From positions 1-33,685 of IMG/VR virus record IMGVR_UViG_3300021519_000035: a DNA stretch of 33,685 nucleotides. One strand, given 5' to 3'. The DNA is from a virus. Below the pieces are notes generated by a model that did not search any database, was not told the DNA's origin, and saw only the letters and a program-made list of their open reading frames with translations. The position numbers and the translations under genes were made by a program. Position 1 is the stretch's first letter, and each line of letters begins with the position of its first letter. Positions 29,019 through 33,685 of the stretch are shown here, piece after piece.

Positions 29019-29698
29019 AGCATGGCCTCCTGTTTTGGCTTGGGAGAAGGCTCGGCAAACAAGCGCGGCTGGCGGTAGGCTTCCTCTATGCGGCGGCAAG
29101 CGATGTCGAAATACTTGCGCTCGATCTCTATGCCGATGAAATCACGCCCCAACCCGGCGCAAGCAATTCCGGTTGTGCCGCTGCCCATGTACGGGTCAAG
29201 AATGACGCCGGGGCCTACCTGCTCAAGGCACCACGTCATAAGCGCGATTGGCTTCTGCGTTGGGTGCCAGCGTTCTTTGCCTTGCCCCTTCTCGCTCGCC
29301 TTGCAAATGCCCTTCCAAAGGTGAGAAAAGACGCGATCTTTGCCGCGCCCCTTGCGCCACGCAAACTCGACGTCGGAGAATGAGTCGAACTCCGGCATTC
29401 CCGCCAGCTTGTCCCACGCTAGCCATCGCCCGTGCGGCAAGCGCGCGGCATAGTGATTGCCGCCCCAAAGGATGACTTCCGGAAAGCCTAGAAACGGCTC
29501 AGGATCAAAAGGCGTGGTGTCCCCGGCAATCGCCTCGATGTTGCGGACGGAATGCTTCCCACGGCCTCCGGTGCCCTTCTGATAGGCTATCCCGTAAGGC
29601 GGGTCGCTCAGGACCACATCGACCTTGCCGAGCGTCGGCAGCACTTCCAGACAATCGCCTAATATCAAGCGGCAATCCCCGATAATCTCCTCTCTCAC
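29015..29698 (-). CDS. DNA methyltransferase (N6-adenine/N4-cytosine type)
   Basis: Encodes 227 residues from GTG 29698 (GTGA overlap). Motif IV VLSDPPYGIAYQ lies near the front (about 28-39) and the SAM-binding motif I, LDPYMGSGTTGIACAGLGRD, near the end (about 167-186), with HPTQKP just before. This order is the beta class of amino-methyltransferases, which use S-adenosylmethionine to methylate adenine (or cytosine N4). No restriction enzyme gene is next to it, so it is an orphan, likely protecting phage DNA or marking it for replication or regulation. The target-recognition region between motifs is short, suggesting a short target site. Confidence 0.92.
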   Translation of the reverse strand: MREEIIGDCRLILGDCLEVLPTLGKVDVVLSDPPYGIAYQKGTGGRGKHSVRNIEAIAGDTTPFDPEPFLGFPEVILWGGNHYAARLPHGRWLAWDKLAGMPEFDSFSDVEFAWRKGRGKDRVFSHLWKGICKASEKGQGKERWHPTQKPIALMTWCLEQVGPGVILDPYMGSGTTGIACAGLGRDFIGIEIERKYFDIACRRIEEAYRQPRLFAEPSPKPKQEAML

Positions 29699-29886
29699 AG
29701 GAACCTCTCAACCGCGTCGATGGACTGCTGCGCCGTCTGGCCGGACCAGCGGATGGGCCAGCCCTGCATTTCAGCAACCTCGATGATGTAGGACACCGGC
29801 TCGCCCATGCGCTCGGCAACGGTGATCGGGTTTACGCCGTCCTCTAGGTCCTCGCGGGCTTCCGCCCAGCCGTATTCTCGCGCCAT
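29695..29886 (-). CDS. small HTH-like early protein
   Basis: Encodes 63 residues. I chose ATG 29886, since an excellent AGGAGG site lies six bases upstream and overlaps the possible GTG at 29892. It contains a helical region GVNPITVAERMGEPVSYIIE and a W-P-I-R-W-S patch that together look like a short helix-turn-helix. It overlaps the methyltransferase start. Probably a regulator or accessory factor of unknown target. Confidence 0.65.
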   Translation of the reverse strand: MAREYGWAEAREDLEDGVNPITVAERMGEPVSYIIEVAEMQGWPIRWSGQTAQQSIDAVERFL

Positions 29887-29895
29887 GGTCACCTC

Positions 29896-30210
29896 CTAAA
29901 AAGGTATGTCCGCTCCGTCATCCAAATCGCGGCGCGGCGGATCACGGCGCGTCGGCGCTCCGGTCGGGCGCGAGGACTGCCCGTCGCCACGAAACGGCGG
30001 CTGGATGCTGAGGCTGAGATACGGCCCCTTTTGCCCAACCTTCTTCCAGCCGGCGATCTTCACCTTGCAGTCGGGCTGGTCGCCCAGCGCATCCACAAGC
30101 GCCGCCAGGAATTCCTGCGTCAGCTTGAAGTCGCCGTTGTAGTCCGGCCTGTTGGCGTTGCCCTGCTTGTCCGTGATGAACAAAGCGCCGGTTGTCTTGA
30201 TGTCGGTCAT
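29896..30210 (-). CDS. ssDNA-binding-like protein with SSB-type acidic tip
   Basis: Encodes 104 residues with an AAGGAGG site before ATG 30210 and a TAATG overlap with the gene above. The core (GALFITDKQGNANRPDYNGD, then a strand-helix segment to GPYLSLSIQPPF) is followed by an unstructured Arg/Pro stretch and the C-terminal tip DLDDGADIPF. The last residues copy the tip of bacterial SSB (acidic run plus I-P-F), which docks many replication and repair proteins. The core does not look like a standard OB-fold SSB, so it may be a distinct ssDNA binder or an SSB mimic. Confidence 0.72.
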   Translation of the reverse strand: MTDIKTTGALFITDKQGNANRPDYNGDFKLTQEFLAALVDALGDQPDCKVKIAGWKKVGQKGPYLSLSIQPPFRGDGQSSRPTGAPTRRDPPRRDLDDGADIPF

Positions 30211-30743
30211 TAGACCCTCCTTGGATTGTCGTCGGCCGCAGCCAGAAGCTCGGCAATGGCATGGTGGCGGCAGTAGTCGCGCAGCGGGGCCTCATCGCGT
30301 ACTGACGGGAACCGCCGAAGCCCATGCAGAACCGATGTGTGATCTTTGCCGCCCATGATGTCGCCCAAGACAGGCAAAGACAGGTCGCGGCGCAGGGCGG
30401 CGGTGACGTACCAGAACAGCCAGCGGGCGCGGCCCACGATGTTGATACGTGACTTCCCCATCAGTTCCGCGACGGGGATGCCGGATGCCTCAGCCACGGC
30501 TTCGAATACGCGCGCCACTTCAGGGCCGCAGGGGGCCACGAGCTTGTCGATCTCCTCCCGGCGCCGGTCCAGGGCGCGCTGGATGGCTTCCGCGATGGCT
30601 TCGTCCACCGCCTTGCGGGCCGCCTCCTCAATCGCAGAGCGCGGAATGTCGTCGGCCTTTACCAGCCGAAGCGGCGGCAGATACCGCAACCCCTTGGATT
30701 GAAGCTCGTCGTAGATGCCCAGCTTTTCCGTTGCGATTCCCAT
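30210..30743 (-). CDS. DnaA domain IV-like origin-binding protein
   Basis: Encodes 177 residues from ATG 30743, one base after the upstream stop. The N-terminal part has LGIYDELQSKGLRYLPPLRL and a helical/coiled segment (AIEEAARKAVDEAIAEAIQR). Residues about 92-160 match DnaA domain IV: EASGIPVAELMGKSRINIVG, ARWLFWYVTAALRRDLSLPV and the signature LGDIMGGKDHTSVLHGLRRF (compare GGRDHTTVLHA in DnaA). DnaA's ATPase domain is missing. It could bind DnaA boxes at a phage or host origin, compete with host DnaA or recruit it. Confidence 0.82.
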   Translation of the reverse strand: MGIATEKLGIYDELQSKGLRYLPPLRLVKADDIPRSAIEEAARKAVDEAIAEAIQRALDRRREEIDKLVAPCGPEVARVFEAVAEASGIPVAELMGKSRINIVGRARWLFWYVTAALRRDLSLPVLGDIMGGKDHTSVLHGLRRFPSVRDEAPLRDYCRHHAIAELLAAADDNPRRV

Positions 30744-30744
30744 G

Positions 30745-30993
30745 TTAACGCCCACCACCGCTAGGAGCAGGACCGGCGAAAAATGGCGGATCAACCCGAC
30801 CAGGAAGTCGGCCACCCACGAGGCTCGACACAACCACCGGAATGGTCATGCGAACCTCTTCTTTGGTGCGCTTACAAACGAAGCAGAAATACCGCTCCTC
30901 AACCCACGCGACGCGCTCGCCCCAGACGCGATTGATAGTCGCGGCGATTCGCTCGTTCTCGTCCTGCCGCGTTTTGTTAGGTTTCGACATCAT
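30745..30993 (-). CDS. small CxxC-containing early protein
   Basis: Encodes 82 residues from ATG 30993 (ATGA overlap; ATG 30990 is an alternative). The N-terminal part is a charged helix (MMSKPNKTRQDENERIAATI) followed by a strand and F-C-F-V-C-K, then IPVVVSSLVGGRLPG, an ending seen in several small early phage proteins. The final 15 residues are Pro/Gly-rich and may be only read-through of GC-rich DNA. Its stop is one base from the next start. Function unknown. Confidence 0.55.
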   Translation of the reverse strand: MMSKPNKTRQDENERIAATINRVWGERVAWVEERYFCFVCKRTKEEVRMTIPVVVSSLVGGRLPGRVDPPFFAGPAPSGGGR

Positions 30994-31157
30994 CTTCCTC
31001 CCCAGTCGCTTGGATTGTCTTGGTCGAACAGGTCGCCAGCGGGCCTAACGCTTCGCCCGAAATCCTTCTTGGCTTGGTTCATCGCCCGCCACGCCCAGCG
31101 GTCCAGCACGATTGAAATCCTGAGCAGTAGCTGCCCGCGCCATAGTCTGAAGTTCAT
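30990..31157 (-). CDS. possible 55-residue basic/Trp-rich protein overlapping its neighbour
   Basis: Encodes 55 residues from ATG 31157 (GAGAGG site): MNFRLWRGQLLLRISIVLDR, then WAWRAMNQAKKDFGRSVRPA and a DLFDQDNPSDWGGR end. It shares 113 bases with the end of the gene at 31045-31434 in another frame. The C-terminal stretch after that gene stops is the most protein-like part. A shorter start at 31082 is possible. I consider it uncertain. Confidence 0.4.
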   Translation of the reverse strand: MNFRLWRGQLLLRISIVLDRWAWRAMNQAKKDFGRSVRPAGDLFDQDNPSDWGGR

Positions 31158-31434
31158 TGATAGCCTCTCCCCGTCTCTCCGCTGCACTCGTCAGGTCGGC
31201 TAGTTTTTCGTTCAGCGCAGTCCACTCTTCGGCCCGAATCACGCGGGCCTCTTCGTTCCAGATTGCCCGCACGCGGCGCGGGTTCCAGCCAAGCTGATGC
31301 GCTGCGTACAGCGTCCACGATTTGACGTTGTCGCCCATTCGCCGGGGCACGGCGGCCCACAACAAAGCCTTGGTTTCAGCCTGCACGGACACGCAGGCCT
31401 CCTGCTTGGGTGAACGTCCCAACCTCTTGGTCAT
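31045..31434 (-). CDS. helical early phage protein, unknown
   Basis: Encodes 129 residues from ATG 31434, which has a GGAGG site at ideal spacing. The core RRMGDNVKSWTLYAAHQLGW, NPRRVRAIWNEEARVIRAEE and NEKLADLTSAAERRGEAINE is a helical bundle with a possible helix-turn-helix (V-K-x-W-x-x-x-A-A-x-x-L-G-W-x-x-x-R-V-x-x-I-W) and a coiled coil. It probably binds DNA. Similar small proteins occur in early operons of other alphaproteobacterial phages. The open frame continues upstream without a good start. Confidence 0.65.
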   Translation of the reverse strand: MTKRLGRSPKQEACVSVQAETKALLWAAVPRRMGDNVKSWTLYAAHQLGWNPRRVRAIWNEEARVIRAEEWTALNEKLADLTSAAERRGEAINELQTMARAATAQDFNRAGPLGVAGDEPSQEGFRAKR

Positions 31435-31436
31435 CA

Positions 31437-31773
31437 GATCCTCCAACATGCGTTGCATGAGGAAGCCGACGAACCCATCGAACTGGATAGCTGTAGGCAC
31501 TCTCGCGAGTGGTCTGGCCGCCAAGCTCAGGGCCACCCGCGTAGAATTGGAGAAAGTCTCCGCCAGTGCGCCCGAGGGCAGCACCAGCGGCGCAGTTGAG
31601 CCTGGGGGAGGAGAAGTCCAGGCTGTGAAAAGCGCCCTGACCGGGACCGGGGAGGAACGCACGGTCAGGGCCTGCCAGCGCGACAAAAGAGGGACGGCGC
31701 GGCAGATCGTGGGCACAGAGGCTCGCCACGATTCGAATGTCGTTGATATGTGGGCCTGGGCGCGGGCGCGGCG
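31437..31773. other. 337-base stretch without a confident gene
   Basis: All three minus frames stay open for long distances and so does one plus frame, but none has a good start, protein-like composition or a neighbour overlap. The frame continuing from the 20-residue peptide (31774-31836) beyond its TGA has the most GC-ending codons. The stretch contains a perfect 10-bp inverted repeat (31634-31671). It may be a leader, an attenuator or an unrecognised gene. Confidence 0.4.
31634..31671. repeat. 10-bp perfect inverted repeat, possible attenuator
   Basis: GCCCTGACCG (31634-31643) pairs exactly with CGGTCAGGGC (31662-31671), with an 18-base loop. On the minus strand it is followed by GCTTTTC, so the folded RNA could act as a weak terminator or attenuator between the GapR-like gene and the rest of the leftward operon. 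A protein-binding site is the alternative. Confidence 0.5.
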
Positions 31774-31836
31774 TCACTCGCACGCCTCCACGATCAGCAG
31801 GACGCAGGCCACGGCCAGAGCGCAGAGGCCGATCAT
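31774..31836 (-). CDS. possible 20-residue membrane peptide
   Basis: ATG 31836 overlaps the GapR-like stop as ATGA (31833-31836). The frame reads MIGLCALAVACVLLIVEACE and ends with TGA: one complete hydrophobic span with two cysteines in the middle and one near the end. The next GTG (31777) overlaps this stop as GTGA. It could be a real membrane micro-protein, the signal segment of a longer protein cut by TGA, or coincidence. Confidence 0.35.
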   Translation of the reverse strand: MIGLCALAVACVLLIVEACE

Positions 31837-32357
31837 GCCACGCGCCTTAGAAAGTCTGGAATAGGCGGCATGTCGTCGGAAGGATCGGCAGCGACGGGGG
31901 CTGAAGCAGTCGTTACATCTGCCGTGCCTCCGTCGCCGCCCGCCGGGGTGTCTACTTCCGGCGTTTCTGATAGCTCGCCCGTCTCGGGATCGTGGGACGG
32001 GGCTGGGACAGTTAAAGCCCGATGAATGCTGGATTTGCTGGCACCCGTCTCGCGCTCCGCTTGTCTCAGGGACACGCCAGACTTGACCAGCGCAACCGCC
32101 GTATTCAGGGCGGCGCGGTAAAGCTCCATTTCGGCTTGTTCGGCCGCCATATCGGCTGCGTCGCGTTTCCGCTCGGCAATGATCTTGCGGATGATCTTGG
32201 TGTTATAGCCGACGCCCTTCGCTTCCTTGTAAAGGTCGCGCACGCCGCCAAGGATGTCGTCCTTCTCCTTCTCAAGGCTTTCGGCGCGGCGGACGATGGA
32301 CTGCAAGTGCGCGGCCTGGATCACGCCGCCGGTTTTGATCTTGGGGGCGCGCTTCAT
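31833..32357 (-). CDS. GapR/DUF2312-family protein fused to an HTH
   Basis: Encodes 174 residues, about twice the length of stand-alone GapR. Residues about 12-85 match DUF2312/GapR: AHLQSIVRRAESLEKEKDDI, LGGVRDLYKEAKGVGYNTKI and IRKIIAERKRDAADMAAEQA. GapR is a nucleoid protein of alphaproteobacteria that clamps overtwisted DNA ahead of polymerases and helps topoisomerases. Residues about 88-115 add a helix-turn-helix (VKSGVSLRQAERETGASKSS), then a Pro/Asp-rich tail ending PPIPDFLRRVA. It is the second gene of the leftward early operon, so it is made at once after induction, where it may help replication or act as a transcription regulator. Confidence 0.88.
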   Translation of the reverse strand: MKRAPKIKTGGVIQAAHLQSIVRRAESLEKEKDDILGGVRDLYKEAKGVGYNTKIIRKIIAERKRDAADMAAEQAEMELYRAALNTAVALVKSGVSLRQAERETGASKSSIHRALTVPAPSHDPETGELSETPEVDTPAGGDGGTADVTTASAPVAADPSDDMPPIPDFLRRVA

Positions 32358-32359
32358 GG

Positions 32360-32572
32360 CTATGCCCTCGCCCGCTTTGAGGAGCGGCGCAGTTTCCTCA
32401 CAGCCGCCTCAAATTGGTCGAGCCGCCACTTGTGCGCCATTCCTCGGCCGGGGATTCTGTCCTGCGTCATCCACCGGAATACGGTCGAAGTCGGCATTCC
32501 CATGGCCTTTGCGACCTTGGTCGGCGTGAGTTCTTTTATGGTCTGCTGGATCATGTTGCTGGAGGTTGCCAT
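32360..32572 (-). CDS. Cro-like HTH regulator
   Basis: Encodes 70 residues from ATG 32572 (a later ATG at 32554 is possible). The helix-turn-helix TPTKVAKAMGMPTSTVFRWM is followed by a basic end (RKLRRSSKRARA). It is the first gene of the leftward early operon and is divergent from the S24 repressor gene, the classical Cro position. The ATG lies inside a palindromic operator (32565-32581), so the bound repressor would also cover the start codon, and Cro could act on its own operator. Confidence 0.82.
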   Translation of the reverse strand: MATSSNMIQQTIKELTPTKVAKAMGMPTSTVFRWMTQDRIPGRGMAHKWRLDQFEAAVRKLRRSSKRARA

Positions 32573-32581
32573 ACTGGCAAC
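32565..32581. promoter_or_regulatory. operator palindrome at the cro start
   Basis: GTTGCCA-TAC-TGGCAAC: seven-base arms, perfect symmetry. It covers the Cro-like ATG (32570-32572). The same core (TTGCC-N5-GGCAA) recurs at 33326-33340 and 33350-33364. The most symmetrical copy in the window and a likely high-affinity repressor or Cro site. Confidence 0.8.
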
Positions 32582-32586
32582 TTCTA

Positions 32587-32649
32587 GGCAACTACAATAT
32601 TCCATATCGGCAATTTTATCGTCGTGACGATAAAGGCAACATGGAATAT
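32587..32649. promoter_or_regulatory. immunity switch region with half-sites and nested palindrome
   Basis: Between the divergent Cro-like and repressor genes are three more GGCAA half-sites (32587-32591, 32609-32613, 32635-32639). A nested inverted repeat lies across the centre: TTTATCGTC (32615-32623), GT, GACGATAAA (32626-32634), flanked by ATATTCCAT (32597-32605) and ATGGAATAT (32641-32649). The outer right arm overlaps the repressor ATG (32648). The divergent promoters must lie here, but AT-rich -10 candidates such as TATTGT (minus strand) are not decisive. Confidence 0.7.
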
Positions 32650-33283
32650 GGACCCGAAATGGATCGCTCAAAAGCTAATCGAGCGCGGAAAAACACAAGC
32701 TGAGCTTGCCGCTCATCTTAAACTGGCCCCGCCTCAGTTGAGCAAAATCATGCATAAGAAGAGAGGTATCAGCGACGCCGAGGGAGTCGCGATCCGTCAG
32801 TTTCTTGGAGTCAATACCCCGGTTGAGGAAGTGCGTCCGTTTGACACTTCTGCCAAGTTTCCCGCACGCTCAGACATGGCCCGCGACGTTCCCGTTCTTG
32901 GGACTGCCTGGGGTGGCGATTCGGGGGACTTCACAATGAACGGCGAGACTGGGGAGTATATGCGGCGTCCGCCGCGTTTCAATGGTCGTGCTGATTTGTT
33001 TGCGTTGTATGTGCAAGGTAATTCTATGGAGCCCCGGTATCTGTCGGGGGAACTGATCTACGTCGAGAAGACCCGGCCGCCGCAGAACGGCGACCATGTA
33101 GTCGTCGAACTACTGCCAGACGAAAACGGCACCAGGGAAGCCTATCTCAAGCTCTTAATGGGCATCACGCCTACCAAGGTACGGCTTCAGCAGTACAATC
33201 CCACCAAGGCTATCGAGATCGATCGGCGTCGCGTCGGGCAGGTCCTCCGCGTGCTGACAACCATGGATCTTCTAGGCATCTAA
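32648..33283 (+). CDS. S24/LexA-type phage repressor (CI-like)
   Basis: Encodes 211 residues from ATG 32648; GTG 32624 is an in-frame alternative. The N-terminal HTH (KLIERGKTQAELAAHLKLAP, LSKIMHKKRGIS) binds operators. The C-terminal S24 peptidase/dimerisation domain has the catalytic Ser126 (VQGNSMEPRYLSGELIYVEK) and Lys168 (REAYLKLLMG). The hinge VPVLGTAWGGDSGDF (81-95) is where RecA-stimulated self-cleavage would occur. The usual Ala-Gly pair reads A-W-G-G here, so cleavage may be slow or at a shifted bond. It keeps the prophage silent by binding the TTGCC-N5-GGCAA sites on both early promoters. Confidence 0.93.
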   Translation: MDPKWIAQKLIERGKTQAELAAHLKLAPPQLSKIMHKKRGISDAEGVAIRQFLGVNTPVEEVRPFDTSAKFPARSDMARDVPVLGTAWGGDSGDFTMNGETGEYMRRPPRFNGRADLFALYVQGNSMEPRYLSGELIYVEKTRPPQNGDHVVVELLPDENGTREAYLKLLMGITPTKVRLQQYNPTKAIEIDRRRVGQVLRVLTTMDLLGI

Positions 33284-33325
33284 TTCTCGGCGGCGGCAGG
33301 TCGGTGGATTATTTTGTCTGCGGAG

Positions 33326-33364
33326 TTGCCATTTTGGCATTGACGTATGTTGCCGTTTTGGCAA
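33326..33364. promoter_or_regulatory. paired operators on the rightward early promoter
   Basis: TTGCC-ATTTT-GGCAT (33326-33340) and TTGCC-GTTTT-GGCAA (33350-33364), centres 24 bases apart. The first ends where the -35 begins and the second fills the spacer and touches the -10. Repressor bound to either would block RNA polymerase. Confidence 0.8.
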
Positions 33365-33368
33365 TACT
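33340..33368 (+). promoter_or_regulatory. rightward early promoter
   Basis: TTGACG (33340-33345), 17-base spacer, AATACT (33363-33368). The -35 matches five of six consensus bases and the -10 four of six. It lies 27 bases upstream of ATG 33395, with AAGGGAG as ribosome site, and it carries two repressor-type operators. It would control the rightward operon that includes the excisionase-like gene if the genome is circular. Confidence 0.75.
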
Positions 33369-33394
33369 CCTCCCCATCATCAAGGGAGACGAAA

Positions 33395-33562
33395 ATGCAG
33401 ACGACCGACGCCAAGACACTCAAAGCCGACCACCTCGCGCAGAAGTGGCTTGCAGACTTCAACGAGGCGGACGAGCGCGGCGACACCAAGCGGGCGGCCC
33501 GCTGCTACGCCAAGGCTCAGTATTGGCTTGACCGGCTCAACAGCCTCCTTGGCAACCGCTGA
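33395..33562 (+). CDS. first gene of rightward early operon, small conserved-type protein
   Basis: Encodes 55 residues from ATG 33395 (AAGGGAGACGAAA before it). All-helical: MQTTDAKTLKADHLAQKWLA, DFNEADERGDTKRAARCYAK and AQYWLDRLNSLLGNR. The pattern of Trp/Leu, then A-x-x-C-Y-x-K-x-Q-Y-W-x-D-x-x-N is familiar from small proteins of alphaproteobacterial phages and plasmids; it looks like a single TPR-like helical hairpin. It is driven by the operator-controlled promoter, so it is an immediate-early gene. Function unknown. Confidence 0.75.
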   Translation: MQTTDAKTLKADHLAQKWLADFNEADERGDTKRAARCYAKAQYWLDRLNSLLGNR

Positions 33563-33570
33563 CCCTCTGA

Positions 33571-33593
33571 GAGGGGATGCGCCGCGTCCCCTC
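33571..33593 (+). other. hairpin between early genes
   Basis: GAGGGGA (33571-33577) and TCCCCTC (33587-33593) form seven perfect pairs with a nine-base loop right after the stop of the preceding gene. No T-run follows, so it is more likely an RNA processing, stability or anti-termination signal than a terminator. Confidence 0.45.
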
Positions 33594-33629
33594 AACTGAG
33601 TGCCAGTCCACACAACAGAGGAGACAGAC

Positions 33630-33685
33630 ATGCAGACGGCCGCCGCGCTCCAACGCTTTACGATCCCGCGCACGTTCTGGATCGA
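33630..33685 (+). CDS. early phage gene, cut by window edge
   Basis: ATG 33630 follows a GAGGAG site and opens MQTAAALQRFTIPRTFWI before the window ends. The first residues resemble the start of small conserved alphaproteobacterial early proteins with a T-I-P-R-x-F-W/Y opening. Only 18 codons are visible, so no function can be given. Confidence 0.6.
   Translation, partial: MQTAAALQRFTIPRTFWI

Noticed and set aside
30744-30833. N-terminal extension of the DnaA-like protein with a membrane-like segment
   Set aside because: It needs a TTG start inside the upstream gene. ATG 30743, one base after that gene's stop, fits the operon pattern better, and a membrane anchor is not expected on a DnaA domain IV protein. 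Not fully excluded.
31773-31774. Programmed TGA read-through from the 20-residue peptide into the following frame
   Set aside because: TGA-C is a leaky context and the frame continues, but the downstream text is not convincing protein and no read-through signal is visible. Left as a remark only.
31376-31783. Minus-strand frame of about 135 codons following the 20-residue peptide
   Set aside because: It has a GTGA junction but Pro/Gly/Arg-rich text, lower GC at third positions than the neighbouring frame and overlap with the better gene at 31045-31434. Kept as an unexplained region.
31322-31864. 180-codon plus-strand frame in the same area
   Set aside because: Overlaps the ends of two supported minus-strand genes, has no ribosome site and no protein-like domains.
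1-33685. CRISPR arrays, insertion sequences, rRNA and tRNA genes
   Set aside because: No regularly spaced repeats, transposase motifs or RNA-gene signatures were seen on either strand.

Overview
The window reads as most of the genome of a temperate, podovirus-type (short-tailed) phage of a high-GC alphaproteobacterium. The host assignment is inference. It rests on a GapR/DUF2312-family protein next to the immunity switch, on GC-rich codon use, and on the general look of the small early genes (sphingomonad, caulobacter or rhizobial phages are the natural comparison). No host housekeeping gene, rRNA, tRNA or CRISPR array was seen.

Layout. Positions 1-895 hold the end of a rightward early operon: a cut-off gene end, two small genes (one with a DUF551-type ending) and an excisionase-like gene. 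The integrase (882-1910, minus) converges on that gene. Positions 1911-2277 are non-coding, probably the attP/int control region, and carry a tiny plus-strand promoter/start-stop/terminator unit. From 2278 to 25333 nearly everything is on the minus strand and reads from right to left in P22-like order: small terminase, large terminase, portal, two small genes, scaffold, coat, decoration-like protein, UUCG terminator, two accessory virion proteins, adaptor, small virion protein, gp10-like hub, GNAT acetyltransferase, ejection protein, APS/PAPS-reductase-like enzyme, ejection protein with tail lysozyme domain, large ejection protein, tail fibre, glycine-rich adhesin-like protein, lysis cassette (holin, 30-residue membrane peptide, GH24 lysozyme, Rz and overlapping Rz1), then a metallophosphoesterase and two small genes. 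One gene runs against this module, a plus-strand lipoprotein at 12890-13114, which looks like a moron expressed in the lysogen.

Positions 25430-32572 are the leftward early/replication operon: Cro-like regulator, GapR-HTH fusion, several small proteins, a DnaA-domain-IV protein, a protein with an SSB-type acidic tail, an adenine-type DNA methyltransferase, an HTH module and an HNH endonuclease in separate genes, a DUF1064 protein, a Zn-finger protein, a replication-initiator-like protein whose gene carries a candidate origin (hairpin plus 39-nt homopyrimidine mirror repeat), and near the end a gene broken by an in-frame TAA. Between the Cro-like gene and the S24/LexA-type repressor (32648-33283, plus) is a 75-bp switch region full of TTGCC/GGCAA half-sites. 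Two more palindromes of the same sequence sit on a second promoter at 33340-33368, which drives the rightward early operon.

Genes are packed as translationally coupled chains, mostly ATGA, GTGA, TGATG or TAATG overlaps. I used these overlaps to choose many starts. Because rightward genes leave the right edge and rightward genes of the same kind enter at the left edge, and because the int-attP side is uninterrupted, the window fits a circular or circularly permuted phage genome opened inside the rightward early operon better than a prophage with host flanks.
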